DNA of 64,000 nucleotides, from contig JAXGGA010005833.1 of assembly GCA_038373865.1 (NCBI GenBank), positions 1 through 64,000 of the forward strand. Direction: 5' to 3'. The notes under the pieces are model-generated. The model was not told the DNA's origin, did not search any database, and worked only from the letters and a program-made list of their open reading frames with translations. This stretch comes from Uloborus plumipes (lineage: Eukaryota; Arthropoda; Arachnida; Araneae; Uloboridae). Below, in pieces: positions 23,341-33,860 of the stretch (positions are counted from its first letter, which is position 1; each line of letters starts with the position of its first letter). The position numbers and the translations under genes are program-made.

Positions 23341-26300
23341 GTACCTAGTGTAGGAGTAAACAAATGTATCATAAAGGATATAAATCTAACCATCTTCTAA
23401 ACTTGTTGAATCTCTTTCGTAAGCATTTACAGTCCTTATGAACAAATTAAATAAACCTCTAAAAGTTACATTAGCATTTATAGAGATTTCCCATAATCTA
23501 AATACTATAGCTCGGAGCTGCTGCTGGCGAGCGTTGGGTGCGATGTCTATCTTAGCAAAAGTTTTCGTGGTTGCTGTAACCCCATGCTTAAGAGCCCGTC
23601 ACAAAAGTTTAAAAAAAAAAGTTCGGAAAAATTAAGATTCATCGCAAAATAAGTAAGGTCTTTTTTTTTTTTTTTAATGTACAGGATGATTCTAAATGAA
23701 ATTCCAAACTTCTGATTCTAAATTGATCCAAACTTCTCCAACTTAAAAATTGCTGATAAGAATGACTTGATATTTCACCAAAATAGTTATGGGGAAAAGC
23801 CTACTAAAGGGATTCGTTTAGCACGATGTTTGTTTGTTTGTTTCAAATGGAGTTGCGTTTAGCTTCTTGCCATTTGCAGACCTAGTGCATTCCCCAGAAG
23901 CGGCATTCACTCTTTCATGCGGCATCACCATCGGCGGAATACCATTGCCACAAGTATTTTGACGCCCAGTTTCCCCACTAGATGGAGGTACCCTGAGATG
24001 TTGTTATTCGAAAGGAATCAATATGTAAACTTTTTGATTCAGTGGGGAAAAAGTTACGTGTTATAGAGAAAACAATGATTGCGAAATGCAAAAGAGGGCA
24101 TAATAGAATATAAAGAAACATAAGTAGTTTAATAAGTACTCCGCCTTGTTCCGCTGCTATTTTGGAAGCTCAGAACGGCATGTTCTACATAAGAAGGAGG
24201 GTTATCTATGCAACTGCTGCGTCTCCGGAGCTCATTTAATGTGTCAGGAATTAGCATACTTGTGATAATCTAAACCCTGACAGCGCGATCTATCGGAAAA
24301 CTTTAGGGCAGATTTATTTCTTCTTCACCAAAGAAATTCTCATGACTGGTGAAATATCAACTCTTTGTGACTAGTAAGTTTTAAATTAGAACATTGTGAA
24401 ATAGGAACTTTAATGGGAATCACCTTGTTTGTATTCTTTTTACTGAAATATTAGCAATCAGGGGAAAAAAAATAGACCATAAAATCTATTTTGTTCTTTT
24501 ATTTTATTTTATTTGTCATATAGGTATACTGAATTCCCCCCCCCCCCCTATAGACTAACATAATATTAAGCTATCAGAGAGATGAAAGTTTAAGCTTTTT
24601 AATTATACCCTTTAAAGTTAAAATTAGGTGTTCCAACTCTAAACAAGCAACATTTTTATACTTTTTTCCACATACTTGAGGAGGAGAAAAGTGATAATCC
24701 TGCTTGTAAGTCTGGTTTTTATCGATCTTGTATCAAAACGCGATGATTATTAAAATACTGTAATTTAAATATCACATTTTCGTAAAATAAGTTTATTATG
24801 TTGCGGCACGTTAGCAACGTTAACATTGATAAATCTTTGTTTTCACACAATGTTTGGCATTTAATTTTTTTTTTCAATGAATGAATATTTTTCAGTTCCA
24901 TAAAAATCTTTATAAATTGTGTAATCTAGTTAGATATTTGGAAGCAGATCGCTGTTTGAAATTTTACGTGCAACAAAAAGAATGCTAAGAAAAGTGAACT
25001 ACTGGTAACGACCCAACGATTGGTATCAAATTTGCTGTTTCAGTATTCCTTTTACAACTTCCAAGAGAAAAACCTTGTATTTATTTAGTGTCGATTTTTC
25101 GCTATTAGCCATTTCACGCATAACGCCACTGAAATGTTCAAATATAAGAGGCAATATATTTTAGTAGCGCCATCTGTGAAACAACAAACTAACTAGAGCG
25201 ATTAGTGGCCAACAACATCATGATCAAAAAGTAGAAATTATAAAATTGACTTTTTGTCAAATGAAACTTTTTTCAAAACAATCTAGACAATGTATTTATA
25301 TTTGTATTAGATCTGTATCGTGTAACATGTTGCATTAACCAACATTTTCCGCACTATATCTTTGCGTACCAATTTTGCTCTAAATTTCCAGAATTTTCAC
25401 GTTAATTTTCCTCCCCAAAAACATATTTTACGTGCATTTTACTTGGACGGGAAGTTCCGAAGCGAATTTATTTTTAAGCTTAATTCCGCTGTATGTGTAC
25501 TTTTTCCTTCAGTGACCGCCATGCGGCAGCAGCTCCGTATTAGGGACAAGCGTATTTTTAGCTTTTGCATTTAAGATATTCGGTCTGTACACATTTTTGA
25601 TATATCTAGCGCTTACTCTTACCATCGAAACAAGCAGAGAAGACATGTTTTATCATACATATATATATAAATATATATATACATATTATATATATATACT
25701 ATATAGTTTGATTTGGACAAAGAGAAAAATAAAATATTTCTTGTTTTCTTTTGTAGTTCGGGTGAATTATTTTTGCATTTACACACAAATATTTCTTCTT
25801 ACAGCCAGATCACAAAAAATTGTGTGTATCAAACCTACAAGACCCTGCATCCACACATATTTGCTCTTTGACTTTATAATTCATTTGAGAATGTTTAAAA
25901 CGTTCTCAAATTATGTTTGGAAATTACGCTGGAAATTCTCTTAATAAGAAGATGTAGCATGATTTATCTCTAGATATTCTAAAAAATGTGAACTTTTAAT
26001 AAGCTTTTCAAATTTTAGGAAAAAGTACATAAACACTTTGAAAACTACAATGTATATTCTATAGTCTTACTTTTTTTTAGTTGAACATGTAAGTACTACA
26101 TTTTTTAAAAGTAGTTGAAGAAAAAGATGTTTCTCTTCATAAATTAGTTATAATGAGAAAAAACTTGAAGTTTCCTTTGCATTATTAAAATATGATTTTA
26201 TCAACTGGTTTCAATCGTGGAAAAATTAATATGTCCAGCCAAAATCAATAAGATATTGAAATTGAAGTTTTTAGAAATGAAACAAAAAGAAATAAATCGA

Positions 26301-26900
26301 GCCGCTTGTGTTCAATAAAAAACGACGAATTTTTAAAGAGATCTCAAAACAATTGCAACATTGTTGCTTAGTGATGTGCAAATAAATATTTGCTGGCATG
26401 GATTAAAATTGAAACTGATATTATTGATGATACAATATTATCGAAAAAATTGAGAAGTGCTGCTTTAAAAAGAATAATTATAGTAATAGATTTACTTTTT
26501 TATGAAAAGGGATTTAGACCGCGAAGGTACAAGACAGGAGAAGACTTCCGAAAATCTACAATTTTCAAATGAATATAAAATGTATCGAGTAATTGTATTC
26601 TTGTAACTTGTGCGTGTTCTTTCTTTCAAGAATCAAAATTTGTGCTTTAGAGTCCGTCGGGGTTTCTCACTTTCTTTTCAGAATTTAAAAGTTTATTATT
26701 TAGTGGAGCAACTGTTAATACGTCGAACTTTTTGCATTAAAGAGCATAAGTAAATGAATACGAAAAAAGTTGCACTAAAGGTAATAAATAAACATGACGT
26801 GATGTTTAAAACTTAAAAACCTACTCAAGTCCTTGTTTTATGTTTAAAATATAAAAGTTGTTGACTAAAAGTGTGATTAGAGAACATAAAGATATAAAAA
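23341..26900. other. No gene seen; possible SINE-like segment
   Basis: A GC-richer segment at about 23822-24001 begins with (TGTT)n, which on the minus strand would be an (AAAC)n tail, so it could be a SINE on that strand; there is no box A/B evidence. A (TA)n-rich microsatellite lies at about 25660-25706 and a C-run at about 24536-24549. The remainder upstream of the receptor gene is AT-rich, with no exon that I can support. Confidence 0.35.
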
Positions 26901-26924
26901 TAGTTTTAAAGTAAACTAAAAATA

Positions 26925-28121
26925 ATGCAGTTGCATAAAATAAATGACAGAGCGTTAGAAAATATGACTGGTTATACTAGCAAGAAAAAGCTTCTAATTC
27001 CTTACAAGATTACTGTAAAACAATTCAGCCTGTATGGGCCTTTACAATTGTGCTTTCTTTTTGTTGGCATCGATACGTATTTCCCAGAAGAGTCGGTCAA
27101 CATACATAAACGAATGATACTTTTCAAATTCATTTTGTTCGTCGTTGAATTATTAGTAATAATTTTCATGAGCGTGACATTCATCAAAGTACCAAGTCTA
27201 GAATGTTTTGCGTTATTTGGCTTCATTACACTTGGAATCATCATTAAGTATCTCCTGTACAGACGAAGGGGAAGAATTGCTACCATTTTGAAGCGCATTT
27301 CAGCTGTCGAAGTAAACAAATCTGCCCAAGGAGAACTCCTTTCAGCGCGTTCGAAAGTGCGTATCGTCTGTGCTTTGGCCGCCTTTCATTCGGGTGTCCT
27401 TTGCTCCTGGCATTTAATCGGAACACTCACGAATTCCTTCTCCTCTGAAAGTCTCAAGGGATATAAGTTAAATGATGTTATCCAAAAACTGAATATCTCA
27501 CCAACTAGCAAAATAATTGCTTTTGTTTTACTGACAGGTGTGGCGAATTGGAATGTTTTGTACACCTATCACTTGTTTATAATTCTGCATTGCACCGTTT
27601 CGTGGCATCTGAACCTAATTATCAAGGACTATCTGAGAAATTTGAAATTTTGCCAGTCGCTCTTTTCGAAGTGTATGAACAAATACAATATAATCAGATC
27701 ATTGGTTTGCCAGGCTGATAAAATGTTGCGCATGTTTGCTTTATTGTCGGTGCTGCTACAGTCAACCAGCATATTTCTGATCATATTCTCGTTTGTATTT
27801 CGTCTGTACACGACCCATACCGGTCTTATTTTCATGACTGCCGTTCCTGTTCTGTTACTGAAATTGGTGCTGTTGTACTCGATGATACATTTTGCCAGCA
27901 AAATGACGTCCAGCAACGTGGAAATCGAGGACGCCATTTTCGGTCAGTCCGATAGTGCCATGCAGTACAAAGAAAAGATGCTGCTTCTGATGAGGGTACA
28001 GAAAAGTCTTCACTTGACGATTGGTGGTCTGATCCCGATGCGAAAAGCGGCTTTCTTGTCTGTCGTCGGGTTATTTGCGACGTACTTTTTGGTAGTCAAA
28101 TCTTTCGAGTCCTTTGCTTAA
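26925..28121 (+). CDS. Gustatory-receptor-like 7TM chemoreceptor
   Basis: This is an uninterrupted 398-residue frame, the usual length for the arthropod gustatory receptor (7tm_7) family, whose members are ligand-gated channels with an intracellular N terminus in sensory neurons. Hydrophobic helices are visible at about residues 63-87, 94-112, 145-167, 198-222, 268-295, 301-323 and 376-395. The last matches the family signature: GGLIPMRKAAFLSVVGLF followed by TYFLVVKSF (386-394), where the consensus is TYxxxxxQF, so the Gln is replaced by Ser. The long cytoplasmic loop before helix 7 and the lack of class A GPCR motifs also fit. The start at 26925 gives the full N-terminal region; Met14 is a possible alternative. 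It appears to be one exon, though a short 5' exon cannot be excluded. AATAAA at 28368-28373 is a candidate poly(A) signal. A broken paralogue of its 3' third lies just downstream. Ligand unknown. Confidence 0.85.
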   Translation: MQLHKINDRALENMTGYTSKKKLLIPYKITVKQFSLYGPLQLCFLFVGIDTYFPEESVNIHKRMILFKFILFVVELLVIIFMSVTFIKVPSLECFALFGFITLGIIIKYLLYRRRGRIATILKRISAVEVNKSAQGELLSARSKVRIVCALAAFHSGVLCSWHLIGTLTNSFSSESLKGYKLNDVIQKLNISPTSKIIAFVLLTGVANWNVLYTYHLFIILHCTVSWHLNLIIKDYLRNLKFCQSLFSKCMNKYNIIRSLVCQADKMLRMFALLSVLLQSTSIFLIIFSFVFRLYTTHTGLIFMTAVPVLLLKLVLLYSMIHFASKMTSSNVEIEDAIFGQSDSAMQYKEKMLLLMRVQKSLHLTIGGLIPMRKAAFLSVVGLFATYFLVVKSFESFA

Positions 28122-28367
28122 GAGCTATAACTAGAAATCATTTATTAATAATGCTTCAACTCAGTTTCAAAGTGAGTTCAGAGTTGTTTATCCCTTTAAC
28201 AGTTTTTCTTTTTTCTTCTTCCAGAATTCACATTTTGTACAGCCGTTTTTTCGTTCATTTTACTTTAACCTCCGATTTTAGACCAATCAGAATAGAAAAC
28301 ACAATAGTCTGCAAACTATCATCTACTGGAAAACTTTTGCTATAGATACGTATAACTTGTTACTAAA

Positions 28368-28373
28368 AATAAA
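28368..28373 (+). terminator. Candidate poly(A) signal of the receptor gene
   Basis: AATAAA lies about 247 bases after the receptor stop codon, a plausible 3'UTR length. It is a common hexamer in AT-rich DNA, so this is suggestive only. Confidence 0.35.
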
Positions 28374-28514
28374 AAGGATACGGCTGAAAACGAAAGCGAA
28401 ATAGAAATCAGATTGCCCGTAAGGCGCATGGGACGGGCAAATCGGTTAAGGCCCGAAAGCAATGACCTTATGGCGTATGGGCAAAACAGAGAAAAGGTTA
28501 ACAATGTCCATAAC

Positions 28515-28623
28515 TATTATACCAGTAACATGGAGCAATGCAGAAATCGGGGGAGCTATCTTCAACATGCTACCTTATAATATGCAATAGTATTATGCAG
28601 TACAAAGAAAAAGAGCTGCTTCT
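28515..28623 (+). pseudogene. Receptor paralogue, piece 1
   Basis: The sequence aligns by eye to receptor positions near 27885-27990 (residues about 320-355). Shared stretches include GAAATCGGGGGAGCTATCTT against GAAATCGAGGACGCCATTTT, and TATGCAGTACAAAGAAAA against CATGCAGTACAAAGAAAA. Small indels break the frame. Piece 1 ends exactly at an 8-bp duplication CTGCTTCT (28616-28623) and continues as piece 2 at 29303. Confidence 0.72.
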
Positions 28624-29302
28624 TCTCAAGGCTGAATTTAGCCCCATGCCTCTATGCCATACGTTCACTCACCTGAGTTTCTTACCACTCCTCAGCTTTT
28701 GATGGCATTTTATTTGTAAATTGTTATTGTAATTACATTAGAAAATGTCCGAAGTTTCCGGTTTAAAAAATTGCCCATTTCAAAACTATGTATCTCGGTT
28801 TGATAAAAATGTATTCCTCGGTTTTTAATTTAGCATGTTTTCTTAATTTAGATTTCTTCGTTCGTTACACATATTTGTTCGCCTCCAAAACTCAATATTA
28901 ACAGAAAATAGTATCTAAATACAATAATACTGTACGTGTACAATCACTCCAGAAACTACAATTGAATAAACTGTTGTATGACACCAAAAATCCCATAGAC
29001 AAACTCCAATCTTGCTGAGATTTCTCTCCAAACGCTATTGCACCTGATTTTCTACAATCGAGGCCCGCTTTTTGCCTTCACAATTACTTTTACACTAATA
29101 GATTGACAAGCTTAAAAATATTTCATTTTCATAACGTGTGGGAAAGAAAATATTATTAAATAACAAGAAAAAGATGTCGCTATCTAAAATGAAAGAATAT
29201 TAATATTTTTCTTCCAAGAGTAACAATAAAAAACATAATAATAGCAAAATTTGCCTCCCCTGTAATTTTTTCGCCCTAGTCTGCCTATTGAGAAATTAGG
29301 CC
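28624..29302. mobile_element. Insertion in receptor pseudogene, 679 bp
   Basis: It is bounded by CTGCTTCT on both sides (28616-28623 and 29303-29310), and joining the flanks restores continuity with the intact receptor gene. Its right part contains GCCCTAGTCTGCCTATTG, a motif I associate with non-autonomous arthropod repeats (from memory). The ends are only weakly inverted (AAGGCTGAATTT against AAATTAGGCC). An 8-bp duplication would fit hAT-type insertion, but assignment is tentative. It is non-coding. Confidence 0.6.
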
Positions 29303-29341
29303 CTGCTTCTGCTGAGAGTCCAGAATAGTGTTCACTTAACA
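29303..29341 (+). pseudogene. Receptor paralogue, piece 2
   Basis: CTGCTTCTGCTGAGAGTCC and then AGAATAGTGTTCACTTAAC match the receptor at 27978-28020 (CTGCTTCTGATGAGGGTAC, then AGAAAAGTCTTCACTTGAC). It ends in ACTTAACA, the target duplication of the hAT-like element at 29342. The continuation is piece 3 at 33658. Confidence 0.72.
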
Positions 29342-30562
29342 CAGGGGTGGCCAACCTTTTTAGGGAGAGTGCCACTGTATGGAGAGAAAAAGCTCAGCGT
29401 GCCACATTGTATTTTCCCAACAAACTGAATTTTTTTAAAAAGTCAAAAAGAGATTGTATGTTGGCTGACTATGTAATTCTTACTCAATTGAAGCATTTTT
29501 TTCTCGTAAATCTGAGCAGTTGAAATTTAAATGATAATAAAGATAAAACAAGTCCGAACTTAAGAGTTATCGTTAATAAGCACTTTTATAGGTTCTGTCA
29601 GTTGGCTTATGCTTAAAAAAGAAACAAATAACATCCAACATTTTATTCTAAAAATGAAACAGTCTGTACTTTTTAATGAGACTGGTTCATGAGTCTGTAT
29701 CTTTTTTACCAAATCTTTAATTTTAGGATTAGTTCTTGAGAATCCTAAGAAGTTTAAGAGTTTTAAGTGATATCAATTAATATTCAACGGTATTTAGATT
29801 TTTCTGTATTTATAACAAAAAATATTTGTTTAAAAGCGTATTTTTAACCAAATCTACAACAGTGTCAGAGGGCTAAAGTGTGTAAATGTGAAAAAAAATT
29901 TGTTGGTATAAATTTCCAAATTTCTATATGACGTAAATAACTTTTTGTTGAAGAAAGCTTTTGTATTTGATTACCAATGCCAAAGGTCAGTAATTCTGCT
30001 TTGGATTTCAGAAGGGTAACAAGTAGTGTCTTGCAGAGAAATAGACAAAGAATTTGAAAATATACTTTTTTATGATCCTGAAAATCACCAAATCTAACAC
30101 TGAATGTATACTTAAAATAGGTGTAAAATTTTCTCCATTTTTCATTGGAAGATTATTGATTTCGGTTGATACTTTCAGTATTAAATTTAATGTTTTATTC
30201 TTTTTTTCTCCAAAGTAGAGAGAAAGAAACTGAAGTCTCATCATAAAAGAATGTAGATGGCCTATACTGGTTTAAGAAGCTTTTTTTATACTATCTTAAA
30301 TTAAAATTACTTAAACACTGGATGATAAGAGATGACATAGCTAAATTCATTTGCTATTCTTCATTCCTAAGTAGCGAGTCCTCATTGCTTTCCTTGCAGA
30401 CATTTTAAAAAACACACTCTCTAAAATTCTAAAATCTTAGGACTATTTTTTCTTTGGACAGCTGTTGCACATTTCAACGAAGGAGTAACTTGCCATGCTC
30501 TCCTCTTTCTCCTAGGAAAAGTTCACAAAACATTCAGAGCTCTAATTCGTTGTTTGTTAATA

Positions 30563-32096
30563 CAGTGCGTCGCAAAAGTTTAAGCACTATGCAAATTTTT
30601 GAATAAAAAGAAATCTTTCTAGCAGAATGCTTTCATAGTTATACTGTAAGTGGCTACTATGATCCTAATTAAGTGTTTGAAGTTTTGAAAAATATAACCG
30701 GAACGAAAATCAGAAAATACAAAAGATATTTTTTAGGCTGTCGCAAAAGTTTATGCACAGATCAAATTTTATGCAAATATCTCTTGAAACGTGATGCTTG
30801 AAGAACCAGTGCGGTTCTTTTGAACGAGTTATATAGTGTAGCAATGGCTTAAAGTGTTATCAAGATGCCGAAGCCACTACAGTTCTCGTCTGAAGAAGTT
30901 GTGAAACTCTGGAAGCTGAAAGCAGAAGGTAACTCTGTTATGCAAAATTCAGTGATTTTAAGTCGATCTAAACGTGGTATTTATAATGTTCTGAAGCGTG
31001 GAAATCAATTTAAACCTGCGTTTCGCCCAGGAAGATCGAGAAAAACTACCTCTCGTGAGGATAGAAGAATTAAAAAACTGGCCTTAACTGAAAATTTGTC
31101 ACTTAATCAAATAAAAACTAGACTTGTAACAAAATTATCACGTGATACCATAAGCAGACGAAAAAAAGAATCAGGATTTATCAAAAAACAAAAGTTAGCT
31201 CGCAAACCTTTTCTGAAAAAGTGTCACAAACAAGCAAGACTGCAGTGGGCAAAGCATCATATGCATTATAGTGACGAATGGATTACTGTTGTGTTCTCTG
31301 ATGAAAAGAAATGGAATTTAGACGGTCCAGATGGGTTTTCATACTACTGGCGTGACTTGAGGAAAGATCCGAAGTGCGTATTCAGTAGGCAACATGGTGG
31401 TGGCTCAGTCATGGTATGGGGCGCTTTTTGCTTGAACGGACAAACTTCTCTTAGCTTTCTAAAGGATAGACAAAATTCAGAAAGGTATCAAGATACCCAG
31501 AGAAAGCATTTGTTACTATTTGGTGAAGTCCTAGGTGGTGCTGATTGGATTTTTCAGCAAGACAACGCTTCAATACACAATTCCCGTTGTACGAAAGAAT
31601 GGCTTGCTTCTCAAAATATTAGTGTAAAGAACTGGCCAGCGCTCAGCTCGGATCTAAATCCCATAGAAAACATCTGGGAATTCTCGCACGTGACGTATAC
31701 CAGAATGGGAAGCAGTATTGCTCTATTCAAGAGCTTAAATCTGCAATCGAGGAAGCCTGGTACAGACTAACTACCGAAACCTTCCATAATCTCGTGCTAT
31801 CAATGAAAAATCGCATATTCGAACTCATCAGATGCAACGGTAACACCATAGATTACTAAAAGACTTTTATGCTTTCTAAAATATATATATTCCGTTTTTG
31901 TGCTTAAACTTTTGCGACAGCAAAATTTTGATTTTATCATGTGATCGTATTTTAATTTCTATGAATTGTTTCCAAATTCGAAACATGGATTTGTAAGTTG
32001 TTTGTTTAATTACAGTAAAAATTTCAAAGCTTTTTGGTGCATACTTTTCGTCTTATTAAAAGATTTCGGTTGTGCTTAAACTTTTGCGACGCACTG
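30563..32096 (+). mobile_element. Tc1-family transposon, 1534 bp, complete
   Basis: The ends CAGTGCGTCGCAAAAGTTTA and TAAACTTTTGCGACGCACTG are perfect inverted repeats in their outer 20 bases. They are flanked by TA (30561-30562 and 32097-32098). The phrase CGCAAAAGTTTA(T)GCAC recurs inside the left end near 30742 and its complement inside the right end near 31902, giving the double repeat layout seen in some Tc1 elements. It carries one transposase gene, which is nearly intact, suggesting a recent insertion. Confidence 0.92.
30865..31859 (+). pseudogene. Tc1 transposase (DD34E) with one frameshift
   Basis: The enzyme would cut and paste its own element in the nucleus. Residues 1-115 form paired helix-turn-helix DNA-binding domains with a GRSRKTTSREDRRIK linker. 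The catalytic triad is visible: Asp146 in VVFSDEKKW, Asp233 in FQQDNASIH and Glu268 in DLNPIENIW, with 34 residues between the last two, the Tc1 signature. The GGSVMVWGAF block (about 179-188) is also intact. After Trp271 (about 31678) the frame shifts by loss of one base. The displaced frame continues as a normal Tc1 C terminus to TAA at 31857-31859, while the uncorrected frame ends at 31770. All three catalytic residues therefore precede the lesion, but the C-terminal helices are lost. A base-calling error at this one site would make the gene intact. Confidence 0.88.
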
Positions 32097-32801
32097 TATA
32101 TTGAACTCTACAGGGTCACCCGCAGAGAAAAAGTATCATTCTTTGGCAAGGAGTTTGTGATAAATAATTCGATGATACTTTTGAAGTTTTTTTCCCAAAT
32201 TATTTTCAAGTAATGTAACAAAAACAATTTAAGAATCATTTGTGCAAGCATACCGAATTTTGTCCAATCTGGTTTCTTAATTTTACTTGTAGAGTAAACT
32301 TTTTTTTTTTTAATATTGCAGATCAAGAATCTATTCTGCAGCATCGAAAGTTACATTCGTGTCAAGCACAAATATGCTTTACAAAGCATTGTCTGTAGCG
32401 TCACAGCTTTTGTTGAATGACCGAAGCTAACGCTAAGTACTTTTCAATATTGTAGTTAAGACAATTTGTAAGCCAGCCTCCTGACACATAATCGTCATAA
32501 TATCAAAATATTTATCAGTTCAAGGATTTTAGTTTTTATATATATTTTTGAGGTCGACATTTTCCCCTCAATTTTGGATTTTTTTCAAAAAGTCTTCGAT
32601 TGCCACTGTTACTGCTCTGCCATGCCACATTGTGGCACGCGTGCCGCGGGTTGGCCACCCATGACTTAACATATTGACTGCCAAGATACGAGATAACTCG
32701 TGGTATGGTGAGCTTAGCCGATAGAGTCTTCTTTGAGTTATAGCTCGTAATTCCTGGATTTGCTGTTTTTATACGTATTCGACCATTTTTGTCATACACA
32801 G

Positions 32802-33440
32802 TAGGGTGGGGCGAAAAAGAAAAAGTTTTTCAGATCAACTTCTAATAGTTGCCAAAAGTTGTCTTTGGTGATAGTTAGCATTTGTGCAAAATTTGAGAAA
32901 AATCGGTTAATATCTTCAGGGGGCGCTGCGATCGCAAAGTTTTACCATAGCTTTGTTATGGATTTTATGGTTAAAATATCAAAAAGAACGCCTTTAGCTA
33001 GTCTCTTTGCATTTTTTTTACTCAAAAGATGTTTTCATGCATTCAAAGCATATGAAATGACTCACAAAAAATTATTTTATATGATGCATTTATATTTCAA
33101 GCATTTATAAAGAAACAAAAACGTGAAAAAAAGTGATTTTTTTAAATATAAATATATCATATAAAATAATGTTTGTGATTCATTTCATATGCTTTTAATG
33201 CATGAAAACATCTTTTGAGTAAAAAAAAACGCAAAGAGACTAGCTAAAGGCGTTCTTTTTGATATTTTAACCATAAAATCCATAACAAAGCTATGGTAAA
33301 ACTTTGCGATCGCAGCGCAACCCTGAAGATATTAACCGATTTTTCTCAAATTTTGCACAAAAGCTAACTATCATCAAAGACTACTTTTGGCAACTATTAG
33401 AAGTTGATCTGAAAAACTTTTTATTTTTCGCCCCACCCTA
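32802..33440. mobile_element. Palindromic MITE with 8-bp duplication, 639 bp
   Basis: The arms 32802-33095 and 33147-33440 are close reverse complements. The termini are TAGGGTGGGGCGAAAAA and TTTTTCGCCCCACCCTA. ATACACAG is duplicated exactly on both sides (32794-32801 and 33441-33448). No coding content; the open frame at 32859-33110 is arm sequence. The superfamily is unknown to me, although an 8-bp duplication is compatible with several. Confidence 0.88.
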
Positions 33441-33458
33441 ATACACAGGCATAAGTAG

Positions 33459-33541
33459 TCCATGGATCGCAATGGCCGAGTTGGCGGTGTATTGCATGTT
33501 TATGCCTTAGCCCTTGCTTAGCGGCGGTTACTCACTGCTTT
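33459..33541 (+). mobile_element. Short tRNA-like element, copy 2
   Basis: TCCATGGATCGCAATGGCCG starts an 83-bp unit matching the right half of the insert at 14304-14434, including GGCCGAGTTGGCGGTG and CCCTTGCTTAGCGGCGGTT. It is flanked by ATAAGTAG (33451-33458 and 33542-33549), an 8-bp duplication. The box-A-like part suggests a Leu/Ser tRNA origin. No poly(A) tail is present. Confidence 0.68.
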
Positions 33542-33657
33542 ATAAGTAGAGATATTCGGCTAAAGGGCGTGGTATCGTGAAGTTCAAACTAGCTCTCAAG
33601 TACATTGCTTTGTTTTAACCCAGCTTATATTCTACTAATTTTTTCGTAGCTTGGCAG

Positions 33658-33752
33658 TTAACTGGTGGTTTGACCCCAATGCAAAAAGCTCCTTTCTTGT
33701 CTGTTGTCGGAAAAAAATGCGAAGTATTTTTTGGTTGCTAAATCTTTCGAGG
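33658..33752 (+). pseudogene. Receptor paralogue, piece 3 (C terminus)
   Basis: CTGGTGGTTTGACCCCAATG, then AAAAAGCTCCTTTCTTGTC, then TTTTTTGGTTGCTAAATC align with receptor positions about 28023-28107, encoding the helix-7 signature region. An A-rich indel at about 33711-33717 shifts the frame. Similarity stops at CTTTCGAG, where another repeat begins with TAGTGGCGAATCCAGGGG. Confidence 0.75.
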
Positions 33753-33860
33753 TAGTGGCGAATCCAGGGGGCACCTATGGGGCTGCAGCTGCCCCCAGAC
33801 CGGGGAATAACTGTTTTTTTTCTTAGCTGTAGCATTTTCACGGAAAAAAATTCAAAACTG
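33753..33860. repeat. Fragment of a 'GTGGCGAATCCAGGGG' repeat
   Basis: GTAGTGGCGAATCCAGGGGG is a common style of arthropod DNA-transposon end and abuts the end of the receptor pseudogene. The other end was not found; the segment may continue towards the T-run at 33960. Confidence 0.4.

Larger units (their letters stand above)
29342..32663. mobile_element. hAT-like element with a nested Tc1 element
   Basis: The termini CAGGGGTGGCCAACC and GGTTGGCCACCCATG are inverted repeats with 14 of 15 bases matching. They are flanked by a perfect 8-bp duplication ACTTAACA (29334-29341 and 32664-32671). Terminal motif and 8-bp duplication are the hallmarks of hAT elements. The span is 3322 bp, of which 1534 bp is a later Tc1 insertion, so the element itself is about 1.79 kb. 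No hAT transposase domain could be recognised, so it is probably non-autonomous. Subterminal GTGCCAC and TGTGGCAC are also inverted. Confidence 0.88.
32670..33657. mobile_element. piggyBac-like element, family 1, copy A
   Basis: TTAA lies at both borders (32666-32669 and 33658-33661). The ends are CATATTGACTGCCAAG and CTTGGCAG, inverted over the CTGCCAAG block. Removing it joins receptor piece 2 to piece 3 with CACTTAACTGGTGG at the junction, matching CACTTGACGATTGGTGG in the intact gene. Copy B with the same ends is at 37866-38621. It is non-coding, and it contains two further insertions, at 32802 and 33459. Confidence 0.8.

Noticed and set aside
27002..27937. Minus-strand frames inside the receptor gene
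   Set aside because: They are shadows of the plus-strand receptor coding sequence.
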